Assembly (NCBI GenBank): GCA_007124075.1
Contig: SLFV01000268.1
Span: forward strand, 1-5,206
Direction: 5' to 3'
Origin: Roseimaritima sp.
Lineage (GTDB): Bacteria > Planctomycetota > Planctomycetia > Pirellulales > Pirellulaceae
Length of the DNA: 5,206 bases
Made by a program: the position numbers and the translations under genes. The stretch's first letter is position 1. Every line of letters starts with the position of its first letter. Below, in pieces: positions 1 to 5,206 of the stretch. The notes under the pieces were generated by a model. That model searched no databases. It saw only the letters and a list, made by a program, of their open reading frames with translations, and was not told the origin of the DNA.

Positions 1-1790
1 AAGTGATCGCCGATGGAAGTCATGTCCGCAACGTTTCCTCGTTTAATGTCTCGGTGGAGTCAGGGGTTGATTGGTTTGACTTGCATGCGGTCGCTGATTT
101 TGATGGGGTCACCGCCTCGCTGCCCGCATTATTAGCCGCGCTGCGCAAAGGGCAAGATTACATCGTTTTGGATGATGGTTCGCACGGCATGCTGCCCACG
201 CAGTGGTTGGAGAAGTTTGCCGGTTTTGAAAAAACGGGAACGGTTCAAGACGATGCGGTTCGATTTAAGAAGAATCAAGCCTTGCTGTTAGACGCGATGT
301 TGGCCGAACAGGAGAATGTCGCGTTTGACAAAGCGTTTAAAGCATGGTGTGAAAAACTTAATTCATTTGAGGGGATCGCACCGGCCGATCCGCCTGCAGG
401 GTTCATTGGGCAACTACGGGACTACCAGAAGTGGGGGCTGGGTTGGTTTCAGTTCCTGCAGGAATTTCAGATTGGCGGCTGCTTGGCCGATGACATGGGG
501 CTGGGCAAAACGATTCAAGTGCTGTCCCTGCTGGAACAGCGTCGCCAGGAGGCCCTGCAGCAAGGGGTGCAACGTCCGCCTTCATTAATCGTGGTGCCAC
601 GGAGCCTCGTTTTTAATTGGATGGAGGAGTCCGCGCGGTTTACCCCGGAATTGAAGGTGTTGAACTACACCGGGACGCAGCGGAAAGTCCAAAGGGATAC
701 GTTCGCGGAATACGATGCCCTGGTTACGACCTACGGCACGCTGCGAATCGATGCATCTGTGTTACGCGATCAAGCGTTTGACTACGTGATCTTGGACGAA
801 GCTCAGGCGATCAAAAATCCGCAATCGCTGGCCTGTAAGGCGGCGCGCTTGATGCAAGGCGAGCATCGCTTAGCGATGACCGGCACACCCGTGGAAAACC
901 ATTTGGGGGATCTGTGGTCGTTGTTTGAATTTCTCAATCCAGGAATGCTAGGCAACACTTTGGGATCAGCCAATGGAATTGCGCAGCAGCAAGATCGCAT
1001 TGGGCACGTTTCCACGGCACTCCGTCCTTTTATCCTCCGACGCACCAAGGAGCAAGTGCTGACGGAATTGCCAGAGAAGACGGAACAGACGTTGTACTGT
1101 GACATGGACCCCAAGCAACGGAAGTTGTATCAGGAACTGCGAGACCATTACCGAGCCAAGCTTTTAAATACGATCCAAGAAAAAGGGTTGTCGCAAAGTA
1201 AGATTCAGGTTTTGGAGGCGTTGTTGCGGTTACGGCAAACCGCCTGCGACCCGCGTTTGGTTCATTCGAATTCCAAAGTTGTGGGGGCCAAGCTGAATCG
1301 ATTGATCGAGCAATTGGAGGAGGTGCTTTCAGAGGGGCACAAAGCCTTGGTCTTTTCGCAGTTCACTTCTCTGCTGTCGTTAGTGAAAAAAGAACTGGAC
1401 AAGCATGGTTGGAAATACGAATACCTGGACGGAAGGAGCCGTCGTCGTGGTGACTTGGTAAAACGTTTTCAGGAAAGTGATGATTGCTCGCTGTTTTTGA
1501 TCAGCCTAAAAGCTGGTGGCCACGGCCTGAATCTGACGGCGGCTGATTACGTATTCATTCTGGACCCCTGGTGGAATCCGGCGGTCGAGGCGCAGGCGAT
1601 CGATCGCGCACATCGGATGGGGCAAACCAAGCCGGTCGTTGCGTACCGCATGATCTGTCGTGATACGGTCGAAGAGAAGATTGTCGCGTTGCAGACATCC
1701 AAGCGGAAACTTGCCGATGCGATCATCTCACAGGAAAAGAGCCTGATCGGTGAACTGACCGCCGATGACCTGCGGATGCTGTTCGGTTAA
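1..1790 (+). CDS. SNF2/SWI2-family DNA-dependent ATPase (helicase superfamily 2), C-terminal part; 5' end outside window
   Basis: The reading frame is open from the left edge, so the gene starts upstream. The GTG at 3 lies inside a conserved domain and is probably an internal Val. Numbering from that GTG, 595 residues are visible. Residues ~10-75 resemble the bacterial SNF2-associated domain (VDWFDL, then LPALLAALRKG and LPTQWLE). The two RecA-like lobes follow: Q-motif region LRDYQKWGLGW (138-148), Walker A DDMGLGKT (163-170, Lys169), motif Ia LIVVPRSLVFNW (195-206), Walker B box DEAQ (265-268), motif III MTGTPVEN (292-299), motif IV ALVFSQF (448-454), motif V SLKAGGHGLNL (501-511) and motif VI DRAHRMGQ (534-541) with its arginines. 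All catalytic motifs are intact. Known for the family: ATP-driven translocation on duplex DNA and remodelling of protein-DNA complexes, without strand separation. In bacteria the best-known member is RapA, which recycles RNA polymerase, but RapA has a different domain plan, so I give no symbol. It ends with TAA and converges on the exporter operon. The missing N-terminus often carries a SWIM zinc finger in this class; that cannot be seen here. Confidence 0.95.
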   Translation, partial: VIADGSHVRNVSSFNVSVESGVDWFDLHAVADFDGVTASLPALLAALRKGQDYIVLDDGSHGMLPTQWLEKFAGFEKTGTVQDDAVRFKKNQALLLDAMLAEQENVAFDKAFKAWCEKLNSFEGIAPADPPAGFIGQLRDYQKWGLGWFQFLQEFQIGGCLADDMGLGKTIQVLSLLEQRRQEALQQGVQRPPSLIVVPRSLVFNWMEESARFTPELKVLNYTGTQRKVQRDTFAEYDALVTTYGTLRIDASVLRDQAFDYVILDEAQAIKNPQSLACKAARLMQGEHRLAMTGTPVENHLGDLWSLFEFLNPGMLGNTLGSANGIAQQQDRIGHVSTALRPFILRRTKEQVLTELPEKTEQTLYCDMDPKQRKLYQELRDHYRAKLLNTIQEKGLSQSKIQVLEALLRLRQTACDPRLVHSNSKVVGAKLNRLIEQLEEVLSEGHKALVFSQFTSLLSLVKKELDKHGWKYEYLDGRSRRRGDLVKRFQESDDCSLFLISLKAGGHGLNLTAADYVFILDPWWNPAVEAQAIDRAHRMGQTKPVVAYRMICRDTVEEKIVALQTSKRKLADAIISQEKSLIGELTADDLRMLFG

Positions 1791-1842
1791 CAGCGCGATT
1801 AGCAACACGCGATCGATAGCGGAGCGCGTCTGCATCGGCTGC

Positions 1843-2733
1843 CTAGGAACTGGCGCTGCGATAACTAGCCAAAGCCCGCTGGAAAACCCAGCGACTGGCG
1901 AAAATGCTTGCCAGCGTGGCAAAGACCCCAAACAACGACAACAGGATTTCCCAGGTCTGTTGGGGACGCAGCGGTTGTGCCAGCAGGCGGGCGGGGACAT
2001 TGACGACAACCAACACAGGAATGGCGAACGTAAAAATTCCCCAAAGCGACCAACCCCAGCCACGCTGATAGATCTCCATCGGATAGCGGCTAAAGTTCGT
2101 GATGTAAAACCAAAAATTGTAGAGCGTCTGATTGCGTCCCAGCCAGATGCTGGTGGCCGACAAGCAAATCATCAAACTGTACATGATCAATACCCCGCAC
2201 CCGATAAATAACGTGTACAGCAGCAAGGTCAGCGGTGAAAAGTACAGCGGATCGGTCGACCGAGTTGCCAGGAGGTAAGCGTTCCACAACAAGATAATTA
2301 TCGCAGCGACAAAGTTAGAAAGTGCGCTCCAGTCGACCTTGTGAAACGAAACCAGGAACTGGGTGTCGATCGGTTTCAACAATGCAAAATCTAACCCACC
2401 GGTGCGGATCAGTTCACTGAACTCCTCCGCGTTGGGCATGAAGAAGGCTTGGACGATGCTGTTGATGATCCAGGTCGTCGCCAAAAACAAAAAGAATTGC
2501 GGCTGCTCCCAACCCGTGTTCCGGCCGATCGAAGGCGCAAACTGAAAGACGATTAAATAGAAGCCCAAATTCATCAAGGTCCAAGCAACGCTGCTGACAC
2601 ATTGGAATAAAAAGTTGGTCCGGAATGTCATGTCGCGAATTAGGCTGTTACGCGCAAATGTTAGGAAGACTTTTCCATAAGCGGGACGCGGAGGAGCGGG
2701 CGTCTGATTAGAAGTTTCGGTTGCAGTTGCCAT
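1843..2733 (-). CDS. ABC-2-type transporter permease, DUF990/ABC2_membrane_6-like (second membrane subunit)
   Basis: This 296-residue integral membrane protein has about six hydrophobic helices, at ~41-65, 79-99, 137-157, 167-192, 228-248 and 261-284. The first ~25 residues are Pro/Thr/Ala-rich and probably cytoplasmic. Between helices 2 and 3 lies ELIRTGGLDFALLKPIDTQF (107-126), the kind of IR-G-LD-LL-P-D motif typical of the DUF990 permeases. SRYPMEIY (215-222) matches the RYP-IY signature I associate with the COG3694 type. Both motifs are assigned from memory of the families. The ATG at 2733 is well supported: an in-frame TGA, the stop of the preceding permease gene, lies only two codons upstream. 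A G-rich run (GGGGG) about 12 bases before the ATG is the only possible ribosome binding site, and it is weak. Coupling to translation of the upstream gene is more likely. The protein should pair with the other permease and the ATPase of the operon to form an exporter in the cytoplasmic membrane. Substrate unknown. Confidence 0.88.
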   Translation of the reverse strand: MATATETSNQTPAPPRPAYGKVFLTFARNSLIRDMTFRTNFLFQCVSSVAWTLMNLGFYLIVFQFAPSIGRNTGWEQPQFFLFLATTWIINSIVQAFFMPNAEEFSELIRTGGLDFALLKPIDTQFLVSFHKVDWSALSNFVAAIIILLWNAYLLATRSTDPLYFSPLTLLLYTLFIGCGVLIMYSLMICLSATSIWLGRNQTLYNFWFYITNFSRYPMEIYQRGWGWSLWGIFTFAIPVLVVVNVPARLLAQPLRPQQTWEILLSLFGVFATLASIFASRWVFQRALASYRSASS

Positions 2734-2739
2734 TGCGGA

Positions 2740-3588
2740 TCAGCCCCCGTAACCACTGTAGCGGCGAAGGCCACGACGATACATGACGCGACACAGGACA
2801 ATGAAAAATAACAACCACGCTGCTTCGATCAGGATTTCGGTCCAAAGCTGATCGGGAGGGATTTTTCCCAGAAAAACGGCAGCAGGAAAGTAAGCGAGGT
2901 ATTTTAGTGGCAACCATTCGACGACGGTTTGGATCGATCCCGGCAAAAGCGTCAGCGGGAACATGTGGCCGCTGAGAAAAAAACTGAACAGCATGTAAAT
3001 AAACAATAGTGAACTGACCTCCAAAAACCAAAATCCGATCATCCCGATCGCGGCTTCCAGAAAAAAACCGATCAAAAAACCAAGCACCAGCGAAACCGAA
3101 AAAGCGATGAGCGTCTGGGCTGACGGCCAGCCGTCGAGAAAGAAACCACGGCACAGGTAAAACACAAACGCAAAGGGGGCGATTGCAATCGTATAGTACG
3201 CCAACTTGTGCGCAATTCTCTGCAACAGCAGGAACCCAATCAGATCGATCGGTTGCACCAAATAACGTTTGATCTCTCCCTGCCGGACCTGCAGCGCGAT
3301 TCCGCTTGCCAGACCCGGCATACTGGAAAACGCACGCGCCACCATCGCTAACAAGTAGTAGGCAACCATGTCAGCAAAACGGTACCCGCCCAGTTGCGTC
3401 CGTTCGGATTCCGTTTCCGTTTCCGATTCCGGAACTGCCGCGAAAACAGCCGCCCACAAGAAAATCTGCGTCACGATCGGGAGAAAACGCATCAGGGTCC
3501 CCAACGCGAAATCGCCGCGATAAATCAATCGCTCCTCGAGAGCAATCCGCAAAATCACCCACCAGGTCTGGACCCGCTGCAGTATCAT
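2740..3588 (-). CDS. ABC-2-type transporter permease, DUF990/ABC2_membrane_6-like (first membrane subunit)
   Basis: This is a 282-residue membrane protein with about six helices, at ~28-50, 72-95, 128-148, 157-178, 181-207 and 252-270. The segment [19 protein letters not shown] (101-119), between helices 2 and 3, is the counterpart of the DUF990 IR-G-L-LL-P-D motif in the partner permease. I therefore read the two as paralogous halves of one heterodimeric channel; this one looks like the COG4587 type. The ATG at 3588 overlaps the TGA of the ATPase gene as ATGA, a classic sign of coupled translation. The gene ends with TGA (2742-2740), six bases before the next permease and in the same frame as it. 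The first loop carries an acidic insert, ESETETESE (54-62), encoded by a hexanucleotide repeat. The C-terminus is short and basic (RRGLRRY). No signal peptide is seen. Substrate unknown. Confidence 0.88.
   Translation of the reverse strand: MILQRVQTWWVILRIALEERLIYRGDFALGTLMRFLPIVTQIFLWAAVFAAVPESETETESERTQLGGYRFADMVAYYLLAMVARAFSSMPGLASGIALQVRQGEIKRYLVQPIDLIGFLLLQRIAHKLAYYTIAIAPFAFVFYLCRGFFLDGWPSAQTLIAFSVSLVLGFLIGFFLEAAIGMIGFWFLEVSSLLFIYMLFSFFLSGHMFPLTLLPGSIQTVVEWLPLKYLAYFPAAVFLGKIPPDQLWTEILIEAAWLLFFIVLCRVMYRRGLRRYSGYGG
3405..3432 (-). repeat. Imperfect hexanucleotide repeat inside the first permease gene
   Basis: On the plus strand the units are CGGATT, CCGTTT, CCGTTT, CCGATT and the start of a fifth, with a period of six bases. 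Because six is two codons, unit gain or loss would keep the frame. On the coding strand it yields the alternating Glu-Ser/Glu-Thr stretch of the first permease (residues ~54-62), in the predicted loop between helices 1 and 2. Confidence 0.65.
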
Positions 3589-4631
3589 CGACGGACTCCG
3601 GAAGTCGCCAGGGTCTCCGAACCCGTATGCGAGGTCGTCGCCCCGGCGGGCTCCCGCTCGACCGCTTGAAACAGTTCTGCAATAACCTGCTCCAATGGCG
3701 GATCTTCAACCGTCACATCCTCGATAGGATACGACCGCAGCACCTCCGCCAATCGCGCGGGAACGTCACTGCGAGCAATCCGAATTCGCATCTTGGGCCA
3801 ATTGATTTCCAGCACATCCCCGATAGCTCCCAGTCCCTCGGGCTGAACACCCTCGGGAAACTGCAGGGTCACCACCTTGCTGCCTGAGAATCGATCGATG
3901 ATCCCCGCCAATGAACCGTCATATTGAATTTGCCCTTCGGCAACGATCACAACGCGTTTGCACAACGCGGCCACATCCTTCATGTAATGGCTGGTCAGCT
4001 GGAACGTGATCCGCCGGGTTTCTTGGTAGTGAAGCAAGAACTGCTGAATGTTGTGCTGGGCGATCACGTCCAGGCCGATTGTCGGTTCATCTAAAAACAA
4101 AACCTGCGGGGCATGCAACAACGCTGCCATCAATTCCATTTTCATGCGTTCGCCCAAGGACAGTTCACGAACAGGTTGGCCCAGCAACCGGGTGACGTCC
4201 AGCAGGTCCGACAGTTCATTCAAGCGACGCTGAAATACTTCAGGCGGTATTGCATAAATCTGCTGATGCAGGCGATACGACTCCTGCGCCGGCAGGTCCC
4301 ACCAAAGTTGGTTTTTCTGTCCCATCACTAAAGCGAACCGGCGACGATAATCGTTGTGCCGCTCCCAGGGAACGAACCCCATTACGGTGGCTGAACCGCC
4401 GGTTGGGTTGATGACCCCCGAAAGAAGCTTGAGCGTCGTCGTTTTCCCTGCACCGTTCGGGCCCAGGAAAGCGACGAATTCTCCTTCCTCCACCTTCAAG
4501 TTGATACCCTGCACTGCCTGCACCTCGCGGTACTCGCGACGGAACAGCCCGCGGATACTATCCCACAGCCCCTCGCGTTTTTGGTAAACGTGGTACGACT
4601 TCGTCAAATCGGCAACTTCGATGATTGGCAT
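3585..4631 (-). CDS. ABC transporter ATP-binding protein of an ABC-2-type exporter (COG4586-like)
   Basis: This is a 348-residue cytoplasmic ATPase with a complete nucleotide-binding domain: Walker [10 protein letters not shown] (57-65, Lys63), Q-loop Gln105 in [12 protein letters not shown], signature [11 protein letters not shown] (157-167), Walker [13 protein letters not shown] (177-188, Asp181 and Glu182), and H-loop TSHYMKDV with His215. The signature reads LSLGE rather than LSGGQ. That variant, together with the QLWWDLP and DEPTIGLDV stretches, fits the COG4586 subgroup and does not suggest loss of activity. Residues ~250-325 form an accessory C-terminal region, and the last ~22 residues are Ser/Thr-rich and probably disordered. 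The start is firm: an in-frame TAG directly precedes the ATG at 4631, and [13 protein letters not shown] is a normal family N-terminus. No Shine-Dalgarno sequence is visible. This is the first gene of the operon, and its TGA overlaps the next ATG. It should power export through the two downstream permeases. One cyanobacterial relative has, to my recollection, been linked to viologen resistance, but that does not define the substrate here. Confidence 0.94.
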   Translation of the reverse strand: MPIIEVADLTKSYHVYQKREGLWDSIRGLFRREYREVQAVQGINLKVEEGEFVAFLGPNGAGKTTTLKLLSGVINPTGGSATVMGFVPWERHNDYRRRFALVMGQKNQLWWDLPAQESYRLHQQIYAIPPEVFQRRLNELSDLLDVTRLLGQPVRELSLGERMKMELMAALLHAPQVLFLDEPTIGLDVIAQHNIQQFLLHYQETRRITFQLTSHYMKDVAALCKRVVIVAEGQIQYDGSLAGIIDRFSGSKVVTLQFPEGVQPEGLGAIGDVLEINWPKMRIRIARSDVPARLAEVLRSYPIEDVTVEDPPLEQVIAELFQAVEREPAGATTSHTGSETLATSGVRR

Positions 4632-4660
4632 CTATTCTGGTGCTCGCTCGTGAACGGTTC

Positions 4661-4737
4661 CTGCCCCATGATAACGAAGGCAAGTCGTTTGGATATCGGA
4701 CGATTGTAACCCGTAGCGAAGTGCAGCAATGGGGCAG
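4661..4737. repeat. Perfect 9-base inverted repeat enclosing a weaker inner stem
   Basis: CTGCCCCAT at 4661-4669 is the exact reverse complement of ATGGGGCAG at 4729-4737, with 59 bases between the arms. Inside, 4683-4690 can pair with 4698-4705 (eight pairs, three of them G-T type) around a seven-base loop. The element sits 30 to 106 bases upstream of the ATPase start. It could be an operator pair, or a leader RNA structure if transcription starts further upstream. A perfect 9-base match at this spacing can also arise by chance within a region of this size. Confidence 0.35.
4703..4708 (-). promoter_or_regulatory. Possible -10 element for the exporter operon
   Basis: On the minus strand this reads TACAAT, five of six matches to the sigma-70 -10 consensus. 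The best upstream partner is TTGCTG (4729-4724) at a 15-base spacing, a poor -35 match at short distance. If used, it would give a leader of roughly 65 bases before the ATG at 4631. It lies between the arms of the 9-base inverted repeat. Confidence 0.22.
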
Positions 4738-4797
4738 TTTCAGCGGTCGATCAGCGTCAAATGAAGGGAAGCCGCATCGATAACATGCCTGCCCATT

Positions 4798-4830
4798 CGT
4801 CGCCCCGGCCCTGCGCAGCCGGAATCGACG
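4798..4830. repeat. GC-rich imperfect hairpin in the divergent intergenic region
   Basis: CGTCG (4798-4802) pairs with CGACG (4826-4830). After a small internal loop (two bases against three), CCGGC (4805-4809) pairs with GCCGG (4818-4822) around an eight-base loop. That gives ten pairs in total. There is no T-run on either side in either direction, so it does not look like an intrinsic terminator. A role as operator or RNA structure is open. Confidence 0.35.
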
Positions 4831-4954
4831 GAAGAGATCTACGCAGGAGGGAGGGCAAACCCGAGAGATACTGATTGAAAACCCCTTAACATTTGCCACA
4901 TGATCCGATTTGCCGCACGCGTCTAACGGTGCTGCCTGGCGAGTCGATTTGCAC

Positions 4955-4960
4955 TACAAT
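4955..4960 (+). promoter_or_regulatory. Possible -10 element for ispF
   Basis: TACAAT on the plus strand matches five of six positions of the sigma-70 -10 consensus. At 17 bases spacing the -35 position reads CTGCCT (4932-4937), only three of six matches. If used, the ispF leader would be about 115 bases long. This is weak evidence, resting on the hexamer and its position between divergent genes. Confidence 0.22.
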
Positions 4961-5080
4961 GCCGATTTTTATCACGCCGTTAGGCCTATTATCCCCGCAG
5001 GCAGGGCGAGGCGACGCAAAGCTGAACCCGCCACGGGCCTTACCCGACAATCATTTCCCCGAATCTTTGTTTTGTACGTC

Positions 5081-5206
5081 ATGATGCATGCCCCCCCTCT
5101 ACGTATTGGATTAGGCTTTGACACTCATTGTCTTGGAAACGGAGGTCCGCTGCGGATCGGCGGAATGAATATACCCGCCGAATTTCATGCAATCGGCCAC
5201 AGTGAC
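5081..5206 (+). CDS. ispF: 2-C-methyl-D-erythritol 2,4-cyclodiphosphate synthase (MEcPP synthase), N-terminal 42 residues; 3' end outside window
   Basis: The 42 visible codons read into the canonical IspF N-terminus: RIGLGFDTH (8-16), then PLRIGGMNIP (23-32) and AIGHSD (37-42). Asp14 and His16 correspond to the DxH metal ligands (Asp8/His10 in E. coli), and HSD at 40-42 corresponds to the conserved AHSDGD segment. Known for the family: a homotrimeric cytoplasmic enzyme that converts CDP-ME 2-phosphate to MEcPP with release of CMP, in the MEP route to isoprenoids. ATG 5081 is the first ATG after the in-frame TGA at 4901-4903. ATG 5084 directly follows it and is equally possible. Either start leaves a short extension (MMHAPPL or MHAPPL) before the conserved Arg-Ile-Gly, slightly longer than in E. 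coli. No Shine-Dalgarno sequence is evident. A run of seven C occurs at codons 4-6. It is transcribed away from the exporter operon. Confidence 0.92.
   Translation, partial: MMHAPPLRIGLGFDTHCLGNGGPLRIGGMNIPAEFHAIGHSD

Larger units (their letters stand above)
4632..5080. other. Divergent intergenic region between the exporter operon (-) and ispF (+)
   Basis: These 449 bases lie between two outward-facing starts, so they should hold promoters for both. I see no convincing protein-coding gene. The small frames crossing it (one minus strand at 4558-4899, one plus strand from 4893) have no recognisable domain. What it does contain is a wide perfect 9-base inverted repeat (4661-4669 with 4729-4737), a GC-rich imperfect hairpin (4798-4830), one TACAAT hexamer oriented towards each flanking gene, a short CCCG/CGGG stem (5027-5037), and an 8-base palindrome TAGGCCTA (4981-4988). 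No tRNA fold, IS end or recognisable riboswitch was found by eye. Confidence 0.7.

Noticed and set aside
3..5. GTG as the true start of the SNF2 gene
   Set aside because: The frame is open to the window edge, and the residues just after it belong to a domain normally found well inside these proteins.
1791..1858. Possible bidirectional terminator between the convergent SNF2 and permease genes
   Set aside because: Only short pairings are present (ACGCG/CGCGT at 1807-1829; CAGCGC/GCGCTG at 1791-1858), with a long loop and no T-run on either side. This is not enough to call a terminator.
1765..2211. 148-codon open frame on the plus strand overlapping the end of the SNF2 gene and the second permease
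   Set aside because: It lies antisense to a well-supported membrane protein gene. Its translation is polar, low in structure and shows no domain, so it is a shadow of the permease's codons.
2708..3154. 148-codon minus-strand frame overlapping the first permease out of frame
   Set aside because: The permease frame carries helices and family motifs; this one has no such features.
3306..3887. 193-codon plus-strand open frame across the first permease and the ATPase gene
   Set aside because: It is antisense to two firmly identified genes. Its product is rich in Arg, Pro and Ser with no recognisable motif, typical of a spurious frame in moderately GC-rich DNA.
4558..4899. 113-codon minus-strand frame covering the upstream region of the ATPase gene
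   Set aside because: It overlaps the ATPase start in another frame, has an Arg/Ser/Cys-rich product without a domain, and spans the inverted repeats. Likely noncoding.
5027..5037. CCCG-CCA-CGGG mini-hairpin upstream of ispF as a regulatory element
   Set aside because: Four pairs around a three-base loop are too short and too likely by chance to be called a feature.
4893..5084. 63-codon plus-strand frame ending in a TGA that overlaps the ispF ATG (ATGA)
   Set aside because: The overlap is suggestive of coupling. However, the frame starts at TTG (or ATG 4959 for 42 codons including the stop), has no ribosome binding site, domain or helix pattern, and contains the candidate promoter. I treat it as chance, though a leader peptide is not excluded.

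Overview
The window looks like ordinary chromosomal DNA of moderate GC content from a free-living bacterium. A planctomycete of the Rhodopirellula/Pirellulaceae kind is my best guess. The reasons are the bacterial-type SNF2 ATPase, the ABC-2 exporter of the DUF990 type, the lack of clear Shine-Dalgarno sequences before most starts, and the many CGATCG palindromes. This placement is inference, not proof.

Layout. Positions 1-1790 (+) hold the C-terminal part of a large SNF2/SWI2-family helicase-like ATPase whose start lies before the window. A 52-base convergent gap (1791-1842) separates it from a three-gene operon on the minus strand. Read in the direction of transcription, that operon runs: ATPase (4631-3585), first six-helix permease (3588-2740), second six-helix permease (2733-1843). 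A 449-base divergent intergenic region (4632-5080) follows. The window ends inside the first 42 codons of ispF (+, from 5081), the MEcPP synthase of the non-mevalonate isoprenoid pathway.

How the genes work together. The three minus-strand genes encode a complete ABC-2-type exporter: one nucleotide-binding subunit and two different membrane subunits. An ATGA overlap joins the first two genes, and six bases separate the last two, so they are almost certainly co-transcribed and translationally coupled. The exported substrate cannot be read from the sequence. The SNF2 ATPase and IspF are unrelated neighbours as far as can be seen.

I see no mobile element, CRISPR array, tRNA or rRNA, and no convincing new system. 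The points worth a second look are the structured divergent intergenic region, a hexanucleotide repeat encoding an acidic loop in the first permease, the two permease genes lying in one reading frame, a C7 run at the start of ispF, and the CGATCG enrichment.
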